46,945 bases of DNA, from positions 1-46,945 of the forward strand of contig JAGFIR010000137.1 of NCBI GenBank assembly GCA_024103415.1, read 5' to 3'. Below are positions 40,277 through 46,945 of this stretch, piece after piece (position 1 is the first letter of the stretch; each line of letters opens with the position of its first letter). Below the pieces are notes generated by a model. That model ran no database searches. It was not told where the DNA came from and was given only the letters and a program-made list of their open reading frames with translations. This DNA comes from Acidimicrobiales bacterium (GTDB taxonomy: Bacteria > Actinomycetota > Acidimicrobiia > Spongiisociales > ZC4RG35). The translations under genes were made by a program, and so were the position numbers.

Positions 40277-40671
40277 CCCAGCTCCACCTCCGTGGCGACA
40301 CCCGCCCGGATGCGCCATCCGGTGATCCTCGGAGCGGCGCCGAGACCCACCACCAGATAGAACCACCCGGGGTCCAGCGCTTTGGCGATGTCCGTGTCGG
40401 ACGGCGCCGCCCCGCCCCGGGGGTGGGAGTGGTACGAGCCCGCCAGTGACCAGCCGCGGCTCTCGGCATGTGTCAGCGCGCGGTAGTGATCGGGAGGCGG
40501 GACCACGAACGAGTCCTCCGGGCTCGGCGAGTCGTTCGGCGTGGGGTACACCGCCACCACCTCACCCTCGTGAACCGCGATGAGGCCGCATGCCTCTTCC
40601 GGCGCGCTGGCCAGACAGTGATCGAGGATCGTCTCCCTGGCGTGGGGAGGCAGTTTCAGGATCTCAGGCAA
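40273..40671 (-). CDS. JAMM/MPN+ metalloprotease, Mec-like (M67 family)
   Basis: The 132-residue protein is a minimal JAMM domain: Glu26 in PEEACGL, then GSYHSHPRGGAAPSDTD with His81, His83, Ser91 and Asp94 as the zinc and catalytic set. In mycobacteria Mec cleaves cysteine from the C-terminus of the sulfur carrier CysO. Here the gene is the last of an aceE, rhodanese-ThiF, JAMM run, overlapping the latter by 8 nt, which supports a sulfur-carrier role. No CysO or CysM homologue is present in the window. Confidence 0.92.
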   Translation of the reverse strand: MPEILKLPPHARETILDHCLASAPEEACGLIAVHEGEVVAVYPTPNDSPSPEDSFVVPPPDHYRALTHAESRGWSLAGSYHSHPRGGAAPSDTDIAKALDPGWFYLVVGLGAAPRITGWRIRAGVATEVELG

Positions 40672-41809
40672 CCGGGCGGCAGGTCTCGTCGTAGTCGACC
40701 AGTCGGGGCGGCCGGTCCGGGTCGCTGCAGGCGGGACAGTCCGGGTCGCGCCGGATCGGGAGTGCCGTGAAGTCCTGCTCGAGGGCGTCGAAGACGAGCA
40801 GACGGCCGGTCAGGGTGCGCCCCAGGCCGAGGAGATGCTTTATGGTCTCGGTTGCCTGGATGGATCCGATCACACCCGGGAGGACCCCGAAGACCCCGGC
40901 CACGGCACAGGATGGGGCGATCTCCGGAGGTGGCGGGAGACGGTGCAGACACCGATAGCAGGGCCCCTGGTAGGGGTCGAACACCGTGACCTGCCCCTCG
41001 AAACGGAAGATCGAGCCGTGCACCACCGGAATCCCGAGATGGAGGCTGGCGTCGTTGACCAGATAGCGGGTCGGGAAGTTGTCGCCCCCATCCACCACCA
41101 GGTCGTAGGCGCTCATGATGTCGAGGACGTTCGACGAGTCGAGCCGGGCGGCGTGGGTCTCCACCTTCACGTCGGGGTTGAGGGACGTGATCGCCTCACG
41201 GGCGGAGTCGACCTTGGCCATCCCGATGCGGTCGAGCGTGTGCAGGACCTGGCGCTGGAGGTTGGACGGGTCGACCGTGTCGTCGTCGACGATGCCGATG
41301 GTGCCGACACCGGCCGCGGCCAGATACAGGGCAGCCGGGGAGCCGAGGCCACCGGCCCCGATCAGGAGCACCCTGGACCCGAGGAGGCGTCGTTGCCCGG
41401 CCTCTCCGACCTCGGGCAGACGGATGTGACGCGAGTAGCGCTGCAGTTGCTCGTGGGTGAGGTCGCCGCCCCCATCCCACGGCAGGCCGAGACTCCTCCA
41501 GGCGACGACGCCTCCACGCATCGACGAGGCCCGGTAGCCCATGCGGTTGAGGATCTCGGCGGCGAAGAGGGATCGATGGCCGGTGGCGCAGTACGCGACC
41601 ACGGTCGCCCCGGCAGGCACCTTGCCCCCGATGGAGCCCTGGAGCTCACCCAGGGGGATCAGCAGGGCCCCCGGGATGACCCCGTTGGCGTGCTCCGCCG
41701 GCTCGCGCACGTCGACCAGGACGACCTCTTCGAGCCGGGGCATCACCTGCCCGGGGTCGACCTCGTCGATGTGGTGGCCCAGGCCGAAGATCTCGAACGG
41801 GCCGGACAT
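40664..41809 (-). CDS. Rhodanese-ThiF/MoeB fusion (MoeZ-like, domains in reverse order)
   Basis: The 381-residue protein has an N-terminal rhodanese domain (LVDVREPAEHANG, active-site Cys74 in YCATGHRS) and a C-terminal E1-like adenylating domain from ~115 (LTHEQLQRYSRHIRLPEVGE, GAGGLGS at 151-157, DDDTVDPSNLQRQ, zinc pairs C284/C287 and C358/C361). Typical MoeZ/MoeBR and eukaryotic MOCS3/Uba4 have the adenylating domain first. It should adenylate and thiolate the C-terminus of ubiquitin-like sulfur carriers. Its ATG overlaps the aceE stop by one base (TGATG), and its 3' end overlaps the JAMM gene. Confidence 0.93.
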   Translation of the reverse strand: MSGPFEIFGLGHHIDEVDPGQVMPRLEEVVLVDVREPAEHANGVIPGALLIPLGELQGSIGGKVPAGATVVAYCATGHRSLFAAEILNRMGYRASSMRGGVVAWRSLGLPWDGGGDLTHEQLQRYSRHIRLPEVGEAGQRRLLGSRVLLIGAGGLGSPAALYLAAAGVGTIGIVDDDTVDPSNLQRQVLHTLDRIGMAKVDSAREAITSLNPDVKVETHAARLDSSNVLDIMSAYDLVVDGGDNFPTRYLVNDASLHLGIPVVHGSIFRFEGQVTVFDPYQGPCYRCLHRLPPPPEIAPSCAVAGVFGVLPGVIGSIQATETIKHLLGLGRTLTGRLLVFDALEQDFTALPIRRDPDCPACSDPDRPPRLVDYDETCRPVA

Positions 41810-44523
41810 CAGTGGGCGAAGGCCGGGTCCGGTGCGTCGGGGTCGATGTCGTAGCGGTCGAACGCGTCCTTGACGGCGGTGGACTCGACCAGACCTTCCT
41901 TGGCCATCAGCGAGAGCGTGGCGGAGACGACATGCCCGGTGTCCACCTCGAAGAACCGGCGGAGCGCCTCGCGGGAGTCCGACCTGCCGAACCCGTCGGT
42001 CCCGAGGGCGGTGTAGGGCCCGGGGATCCACCGGGCGACCTGGTCCGGGACCATCTTCATGAAGTCCGACACGGCGATGGTGGGGATCTGGTGCTCGGAC
42101 AGGAGACGTGTCACGAGCGGCACCTTCGGCTCCTCGTTGGGATGGAGGAGGTTCCAGCGCTCCACGGCCAGGGCTTCCTCCCGCAGGGCCTTGTAGGAGG
42201 TGGCGGACCACAACTCGGCGGAGATGCCGTAGTGCTCGGCGAGCTCGACGGCGGCCTGTCGTGCGGCGGTGTGGGCCGTGCCCGAGAAGAGGATTCGGAC
42301 CTTGGGATCTCCGTCCTCGGCCGCGGCGAAGCGATAGAGGCCGTCGAGGATGCCCTGGTCCACGCCCTCCGGCTTGGGCGGCTGCACGTAGTTCTCGTTG
42401 TAGGCGGTCAGGTAATAGAACTCGTCGATGGGGTCGGGGCCGTACATGCGTCGGATCCCGTGCTCGATGATCGTGCCCAACTCGTAGGCGAACGCCGGGT
42501 CGTACGCCCGGCAGACCGGCACTGTCGAAGCGAGGACCAGGCTGTGGCCATCCTGGTGCTGGAGCCCCTCACCCTGCAGGGTGGTGCGACCGGCCGTCCC
42601 GCCGATCATGAAACCGCGGGCGCGGGCGTCGGCGGCAGCCCAGATCAGGTCGCCGACCCGCTGGAACCCGAACATCGAGTAGAAGATGAAGAACGGGACC
42701 GTGGGTACGCCACGGGTGGCGTACGAAGTCGCGGCTGCCGTCCACGAAGCCATCGAGCCCGCCTCGGTGATGCCTTCCTCGAGGATCTGACCGTCCTTGG
42801 CCTCGCTGTAGGACAACAGCATCGCCGCGTCGACCGGCTCGTAGAGCTGGCCGGAGGGGACGTAGATCTTCAACTCCCGGAACAGCGAGTCCATGCCGAA
42901 AGTGCGGGCCTCGTCGGGGACGATGGGCACCACGTGCTTGCCGAACTCGGGCTCACGGCTCAGGTTGCGGAGCAGACGGACGAACGCCGAAGTGGTGGAC
43001 GCCTCCACCTTGCCCGACCCGGCGTACACCTCGGAGTAGGTCTCGGCGGCCGGGAGCGGGAGCGGGTCGTGATCGACCACCCGCTTGGGCAGCGAGCCGC
43101 CGAGGGCGCGGCGCCGCTCCATCAGGTACTCGTACTCGGGTGATCCCGGCTCGGGCCGGTAGTAGGGCGGGGTCTTGTCGCCCTCGAGGGCCTCGGCGGG
43201 GATCTCGTCGTCCAGATGCAGCCGCTCGCGGAGGTGGAGCAACTGCTGGTTGGTCATTTCCTTGATCTGGTGGGTGGCGTTGCGCCCCTCCACGTCGGGC
43301 CCGAGTGTCCAGCCCTTGATCGTCTTGGCGAGGATGACCGTCGGCTTCCCGTTCTTGAGCTCGGTGGCCACCTTGTAGGCGGCGTAGATCTTGAGGTAGT
43401 CGAGGCCACCGCGACGGAGCGCCCAGATCTCCTCATCGGTCCAGTCCTCCACGAGCTTCAGGGCTCGCGGGTCCTTCCCGAAGAAGTGCTCCCTCACGTA
43501 GGCGCCGTCCTCGGCCTTGTATCGCTGGTACTCGCCGTCGACGGTGGTGTTCATCACGTTGACGAGGGCGCCCTCGGTGTCCTTGGCCAGGAGGTCGTCC
43601 CAGCCGGAGCCCCAGATCACCTTGATGACGTTCCACCCGTGACCGCGGAAGACGGCCTCGAGCTCGGTGATGATCTGGCTGTTGCCGCGGACCGGGCCGT
43701 CGAGTCTCTGCAGGTTGCAGTTGACGACCCAGATCAGGTTGTCGAGACCTTCCCGCGCAGCCAGCGACAGACCGCCGAAGGTCTCGGGCTCGTCTACCTC
43801 GCCGTCGCCGACGAAGCACCAGACGTTGGAGTCAGAGGTGTCGTCCAGGCCGCGGTTGTGGAGATAGCGGTTGAAGCGGGCGTGATAGACGGAGTTGATG
43901 GGCCCCAGACCCATGGAGACCGTGGGGAACTCCCAGAACTCGGGCATGAGACGGGGATGCGGGTAGGAGGAGAGGCCACCGCTCACCTCCTGTCGGAACA
44001 GGTCGAGGTCCTCCTCGTCGAGCCGGCGCTCCAGGAAGGCCCGGGCGTAGAAGCCGGGGGCGGCGTGACCCTGGAAGTAGACGTGGTCGCCGCCACCGGG
44101 TGCGCCGCGTCCCCGGAAGAAGTGGTTGAAGCCGACCTCGTAGAGGGTGGCGGACGAGGCGAAGGTCGAGAGATGGCCCCCGATCCCCTTGATGTCGTGG
44201 TTGGCCTTGGTGACCATCACCGCGGCGTTCCATCGGATGTACCGGCGGATGCGGCGCTCGATGTCGCCGTCACCCGGGAACTCGGGTTGGTCCTCCAGGG
44301 GGATGGTGTTGACGTACGGGGTCGTGACGGGGCCGGGTACTCCGAGGCCGGCGCGCTGCGCCCGCTCCAGCAGCTTGGCGAGTAGGTAGCGGGCCCGGGT
44401 GGGCCCGACGTGCTCGATGACCTCGTCGAGCGACTCCTGCCACTCCTGAGTCTCGACTGGGTCGACGTCGGGAAGCTGGTTTATGAACTCGACGCCGATC
44501 GTTTCGCGAAGATCGCTCGGCAT
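41809..44523 (-). CDS. aceE: Pyruvate dehydrogenase E1 component, homodimeric type
   Basis: The 904-residue enzyme is full length. The ThDP-binding motif is GDGEVDEPETFGGLSLAARE near residue 236, ending in NLIWVVNCNLQRLDGPVRGN. Further landmarks are GPINSVYHARFNRYL, IKGWTLGPDVEGRNATHQ, ESGS-type mid-domain VVPIVPDEARTFGMDSLF, and FFIFYSMFGFQRVGDLIWAAADARARGF. It decarboxylates pyruvate and acetylates the lipoyl E2. The upstream start has a TAGCCT -10 6 nt before ATG, so the mRNA is probably leaderless. The downstream genes are coupled to it, an odd companion set. Confidence 0.96.
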   Translation of the reverse strand: MPSDLRETIGVEFINQLPDVDPVETQEWQESLDEVIEHVGPTRARYLLAKLLERAQRAGLGVPGPVTTPYVNTIPLEDQPEFPGDGDIERRIRRYIRWNAAVMVTKANHDIKGIGGHLSTFASSATLYEVGFNHFFRGRGAPGGGDHVYFQGHAAPGFYARAFLERRLDEEDLDLFRQEVSGGLSSYPHPRLMPEFWEFPTVSMGLGPINSVYHARFNRYLHNRGLDDTSDSNVWCFVGDGEVDEPETFGGLSLAAREGLDNLIWVVNCNLQRLDGPVRGNSQIITELEAVFRGHGWNVIKVIWGSGWDDLLAKDTEGALVNVMNTTVDGEYQRYKAEDGAYVREHFFGKDPRALKLVEDWTDEEIWALRRGGLDYLKIYAAYKVATELKNGKPTVILAKTIKGWTLGPDVEGRNATHQIKEMTNQQLLHLRERLHLDDEIPAEALEGDKTPPYYRPEPGSPEYEYLMERRRALGGSLPKRVVDHDPLPLPAAETYSEVYAGSGKVEASTTSAFVRLLRNLSREPEFGKHVVPIVPDEARTFGMDSLFRELKIYVPSGQLYEPVDAAMLLSYSEAKDGQILEEGITEAGSMASWTAAATSYATRGVPTVPFFIFYSMFGFQRVGDLIWAAADARARGFMIGGTAGRTTLQGEGLQHQDGHSLVLASTVPVCRAYDPAFAYELGTIIEHGIRRMYGPDPIDEFYYLTAYNENYVQPPKPEGVDQGILDGLYRFAAAEDGDPKVRILFSGTAHTAARQAAVELAEHYGISAELWSATSYKALREEALAVERWNLLHPNEEPKVPLVTRLLSEHQIPTIAVSDFMKMVPDQVARWIPGPYTALGTDGFGRSDSREALRRFFEVDTGHVVSATLSLMAKEGLVESTAVKDAFDRYDIDPDAPDPAFAH

Positions 44524-44529
44524 GAGGCC

Positions 44530-44535
44530 AGGCTA
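44530..44535 (-). promoter_or_regulatory. -10 box TAGCCT for aceE
   Basis: Minus-strand TAGCCT ends 6 nt before the aceE ATG with no ribosome site, within the 26-nt gap after the alpha/beta hydrolase gene. Confidence 0.5.
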
Positions 44536-44549
44536 GTTCACGGCGGGTG

Positions 44550-45443
44550 TCACCGAACGGGCCGGAGGTCCTGTGATCGGAGCCACGGGATGACGATCTC
44601 CAGGAAACGGGGACCGGCGTCCAACTGGGGGACGTGCCCGGTGTCCTCCATCATCACCAGCTCCCAATCGGACCGGAGACGGCACACCCATTCCACCGCG
44701 GGTGGTGGCACGAGGTTGTCGGACTCGCCCTGAACCACCAGGGTCGGCGCCTGCACCCGACGTACAGCCTCGACAAGGCGGGCGGGCCGCGCCCAGAGCG
44801 CCGCGATCGATCGTGAAGCCGAGGTCACGGCCCGGCGGGCCCACGGCAGGCCACGTCGTCTCTCCGCCAGCTCGACGAGGGACTCGATGACGGGCATCGG
44901 GACCCTTCCGGCCTTGTGGGCGATCCAGTCGAGGGTCAGAGTCACCCGCTCACGGGGCGGGAGCCGGTAGAGCCACGCATCCAGTGCCTCCCCCGTCACG
45001 GGTGCCGCCTGGAGGGCGAGCCGGATGGCGGTGGGGCGGTGGACGGCCGGGAGATCACGGAGGCGGGGCGGGAAGGCGGGTGCGACGAGCACCATCGCCG
45101 ACACCAGGTCGGGCCTTTCCGCGGCCGCGAAGGTGGAGATGAGCCCGCCCATCGAATTTCCGAAGAGCACGGCCTTCATGCCCGTCTCCTCCGTGATCTC
45201 TTCGAGGAAGGCCACCACCGACCCGGTCATCCCGCGCAGCCCGGGAATCTTGGTGGGCGGCGAGTATCCGAAGCGCGGCAGGTCGATGGCCACGACCCGG
45301 CCGAGCTCGGTGAGGGCCGGCGCCACGGCGTCCCAATCGTGCGCCGAGCCACCGAGACCATGGATCAGGACGATGGGCGCGCCCTCCCCTCCATGGTCCA
45401 CGCGATGCAGACGCGTGGCGTCGAACTCGACGTAGCGGCCCAT
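44550..45443 (-). CDS. Alpha/beta-hydrolase fold protein
   Basis: The 297-residue protein has the canonical fold pattern: VLIHGLGGSAHDWD (oxyanion loop), AIDLPRFGYSPPT, the nucleophile elbow GNSMGGLIS with the catalytic Ser, the acid Asp in GESDNLVPP and the His in DTGHVPQLD. The lid region has a basic, Pro-rich stretch. It is a serine hydrolase, probably an esterase or lipase-like enzyme; the substrate is unknown. A TACTCT -10 stands 7 nt before the ATG. It is followed on the same strand by aceE. Confidence 0.88.
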   Translation of the reverse strand: MGRYVEFDATRLHRVDHGGEGAPIVLIHGLGGSAHDWDAVAPALTELGRVVAIDLPRFGYSPPTKIPGLRGMTGSVVAFLEEITEETGMKAVLFGNSMGGLISTFAAAERPDLVSAMVLVAPAFPPRLRDLPAVHRPTAIRLALQAAPVTGEALDAWLYRLPPRERVTLTLDWIAHKAGRVPMPVIESLVELAERRRGLPWARRAVTSASRSIAALWARPARLVEAVRRVQAPTLVVQGESDNLVPPPAVEWVCRLRSDWELVMMEDTGHVPQLDAGPRFLEIVIPWLRSQDLRPVR

Positions 45444-45450
45444 AACTCCG

Positions 45451-45456
45451 AGAGTA
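45451..45456 (-). promoter_or_regulatory. -10 box TACTCT for alpha/beta-hydrolase
   Basis: Minus-strand TACTCT ends 7 nt before the ATG at 45443, the leaderless spacing. Confidence 0.5.
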
Positions 45457-45503
45457 CCGGGGCGTCTTCCGTATCCTGACCCGCCGGGAAGCGAGGTGAT
45501 CAC

Positions 45504-46436
45504 GTGAGTCAAGTGTTGGCCGTCGACGGCCTCCGGAAGAGTTTCGGCGACCTGGTGGCAGTGGATGGTGTCGGTTTCCATGTCGAGTCGGGGGAGACCT
45601 ACGGGCTTCTCGGTCCCAACGGTGCCGGTAAGACCACCACCATCTCGATGATCGCCGGGCTCCTCGCCCCCGACGCGGGCAAGGTGGTCGTGGCCGGCGA
45701 GGAGATCTCGGTCCGCTCCACCCGCGGGCGGAACCGGATCGGGTTCGTGCCCCAGGACCTGGCGATCTACCCGGACCTGACCTGTCGCGAGAACCTGGTC
45801 TTCTTCGGCAGGCTGTACGGCCTGGGCGGCGACCTTCTCAAGAGCCGGGTCGACGAGGTGCTGGAGGTGATCGGGCTCACCGATCGCGCCGACGACCTGA
45901 CCAAGGAGTTCTCGGGAGGAATGAAGCGTCGGCTCAACATCGGGATCGGCCTGCTCCACGAGCCCACCCTGCTGATCCTCGACGAGCCGACCGTCGGCGT
46001 GGACCCGCAGTCACGGAACGCCATCCTCACTTCGGTGGAGAATCTCTCCTCTGCAGGCATGGCGGTGCTGTACACGACCCACTACATGGAGGAGGCCGAG
46101 CGTCTCTGCGATCGGGTGGGGATCATCGACGAAGGAACCATCAAGGCGGAGGGGACGAGACGGAGTCTCGTGGCCATGATCGGCGAGAAGGACCGCATCG
46201 TGCTGAGCGGAGACGTCGAGCCGGCGGCCGACGAGCTCCGGAAGATGGACGGTGTCGTCGACGTCTACCCGGGCGATCACCGCCTCGACGTGATGGTCGC
46301 CCAGGCCTCTTCGATCCTGCCCGCGCTCCTGACACGCATCACGGAGGCGGGAGGGAGTGTGAGCGGGGTCGAGATCGAGGAGCCCAACCTCGAGGCGGTC
46401 TTCCTGCACCTGACGGGGAAGGCACTTCGCGACTGA
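45504..46436 (+). CDS. ABC transporter ATP-binding protein (exporter type)
   Basis: The 310-residue ATPase starts at GTG with GAGGTG a few bases upstream. Motifs: Walker A GPNGAGKTTTI near 40, Q-loop GFVPQDLAIYPD, signature FSGGMKRRLNIGIGL, Walker B LLILDEPTVGVDP, and H-loop TTHYMEEAERL. The ~75-residue C-terminal extension ends with EEPNLEAVFLHLTGKALRD, usual for ABC-2 exporters. The permease gene starts 1 nt after its stop. Substrate unknown. Confidence 0.94.
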   Translation: MSQVLAVDGLRKSFGDLVAVDGVGFHVESGETYGLLGPNGAGKTTTISMIAGLLAPDAGKVVVAGEEISVRSTRGRNRIGFVPQDLAIYPDLTCRENLVFFGRLYGLGGDLLKSRVDEVLEVIGLTDRADDLTKEFSGGMKRRLNIGIGLLHEPTLLILDEPTVGVDPQSRNAILTSVENLSSAGMAVLYTTHYMEEAERLCDRVGIIDEGTIKAEGTRRSLVAMIGEKDRIVLSGDVEPAADELRKMDGVVDVYPGDHRLDVMVAQASSILPALLTRITEAGGSVSGVEIEEPNLEAVFLHLTGKALRD

Positions 46437-46437
46437 C

Positions 46438-46945
46438 ATGTTCCACTGGGCCACACGTCTCATCGCATTCAAGGACCTGCGTCTACGCGTGCGCGACCGG
46501 TCCTTCTTCATCATGGGGATCCTCGCCCCGCTGGGTCTGGCGTTCATCTTCAACCTCACCTTCGGCGGAGTCCTCCAGCCCGGCGGGCTCGACCTCCGGT
46601 TCGGCTATCTGGACCTGGACGGGACGGAGAGCTCATCGAGCCTCGGCGAGGTGCTCGAGCAGCTGGAGGCGGACGATTTCCTCGAGCTGACCAGGTTCGA
46701 CGATCGCGAAGCCGCCGCGGCGGCCGTGGAGGACGGCGACATCCAGGCCTTCATCCTGGTTCCGGAGGGCTTCGACCAGGAGCTGGCGATCGGCGCCCCG
46801 AAGCTCGAAGTGGTCGGTGACATCGACAGCGGCACGGCGACCGACGTGGCTTCGGCAATCGCCCGTCAGTTCGGCACGGGTGTCGACGCGGCTCGCCTTG
46901 CGGTCATCACGACCGCGTCGATCATGGGCGTGGCCCCGACGCCCG
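46438..46945 (+). CDS. ABC-2 permease, truncated by window end
   Basis: The first 169 codons of a permease are present. After a short cytosolic start (FHWATRLIAFKDLRLRVRDR) comes a first membrane segment (SFFIMGILAPLGLAFIFNLT), then a large extracytoplasmic domain with acidic sequence and VEDGDIQAFILVPEGF, followed by the IDSGTATDVASAIARQFG stretch typical of ABC-2 transporter permeases with an external domain. The remaining membrane helices lie beyond 46945. It is coupled to the ATPase gene upstream. Confidence 0.9.
   Translation, partial: MFHWATRLIAFKDLRLRVRDRSFFIMGILAPLGLAFIFNLTFGGVLQPGGLDLRFGYLDLDGTESSSSLGEVLEQLEADDFLELTRFDDREAAAAAVEDGDIQAFILVPEGFDQELAIGAPKLEVVGDIDSGTATDVASAIARQFGTGVDAARLAVITTASIMGVAPTP

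Noticed and set aside
1-46945. CRISPR arrays, phage genes, restriction or toxin-antitoxin systems
   Set aside because: No regularly spaced repeats and no genes with such motifs were found.

Overview
The window comes from a high-G+C, gene-dense bacterial chromosome, most likely an actinobacterium (Actinomycetota) and possibly of the Acidimicrobiia type. The reasons are the homodimeric AceE-type pyruvate dehydrogenase, the menaquinone genes, a MoeZ/Mec-like sulfur-carrier pair, the ECF sigma factor with a CU044_5270-like partner, very frequent GTG and TTG starts, many 4-nt gene overlaps, and many genes whose start codon sits 6-10 nt after a TANNNT -10 box with no Shine-Dalgarno (leaderless transcripts). 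The taxonomic call is inference. No rRNA, tRNA, CRISPR array or intact transposase was seen.

Bases 1-5057 are accessory. A partial gene (possibly nurA-like) ends at 186. From there to 5057 lies an island of visibly lower G+C, carrying a lipoprotein, two secreted proteins, a decayed IS3-like scrap, and an ECF sigma factor with a membrane partner. The island is bounded by a ~97-bp imperfect repeat. One copy is the 3' end of an intact EamA transporter gene (5058-5993) and the other is a displaced 3' fragment of an EamA gene at 182-280. This is the footprint of an element that integrated into the 3' end of a protein gene; no integrase remains.

Bases 5058-46945 are mostly housekeeping. They hold gpsA and ychF (divergent), gcvP, a coiled-coil/zinc-ribbon protein, an ABC exporter, and a tightly overlapped set manC - cytochrome c lipoprotein - menC - menD that meets isochorismate synthase and murI head-on. 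Next come acyl-CoA metabolism genes (SDR, acetyl-CoA-synthetase-like ligase; later CaiB/BaiF racemase, long-chain acyl-CoA ligase and HSD17B4-like SDR). Between these lie an AI-2E transporter and two solute-binding lipoproteins without permeases. Then follow an L,D-transpeptidase, a 2-hydroxyacid dehydrogenase, ATP-type PEP carboxykinase, thiamine pyrophosphokinase, an NfuA-like Fe-S carrier, a Mug-type glycosylase, a PPOX protein, a thioesterase, a membrane protein, MogA/MoaB, a CoxG-like protein and a cupredoxin. Last are a minus-strand run (alpha/beta hydrolase, aceE, rhodanese-ThiF fusion, JAMM protease) and the start of a second ABC exporter cut by the window end.

The genes together describe a menaquinone-respiring heterotroph with fatty-acid or branched acyl-CoA catabolism, gluconeogenesis via ATP-PEPCK, and sulfur-carrier and molybdenum-cofactor chemistry. 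The parts most worth a second look are the EamA-targeted island, the shuffled rhodanese-ThiF/JAMM set behind aceE, two candidate non-AUG (ATT, ATC) starts, a GTAC-rich intergenic repeat in two copies, and the pervasive leaderless promoters.
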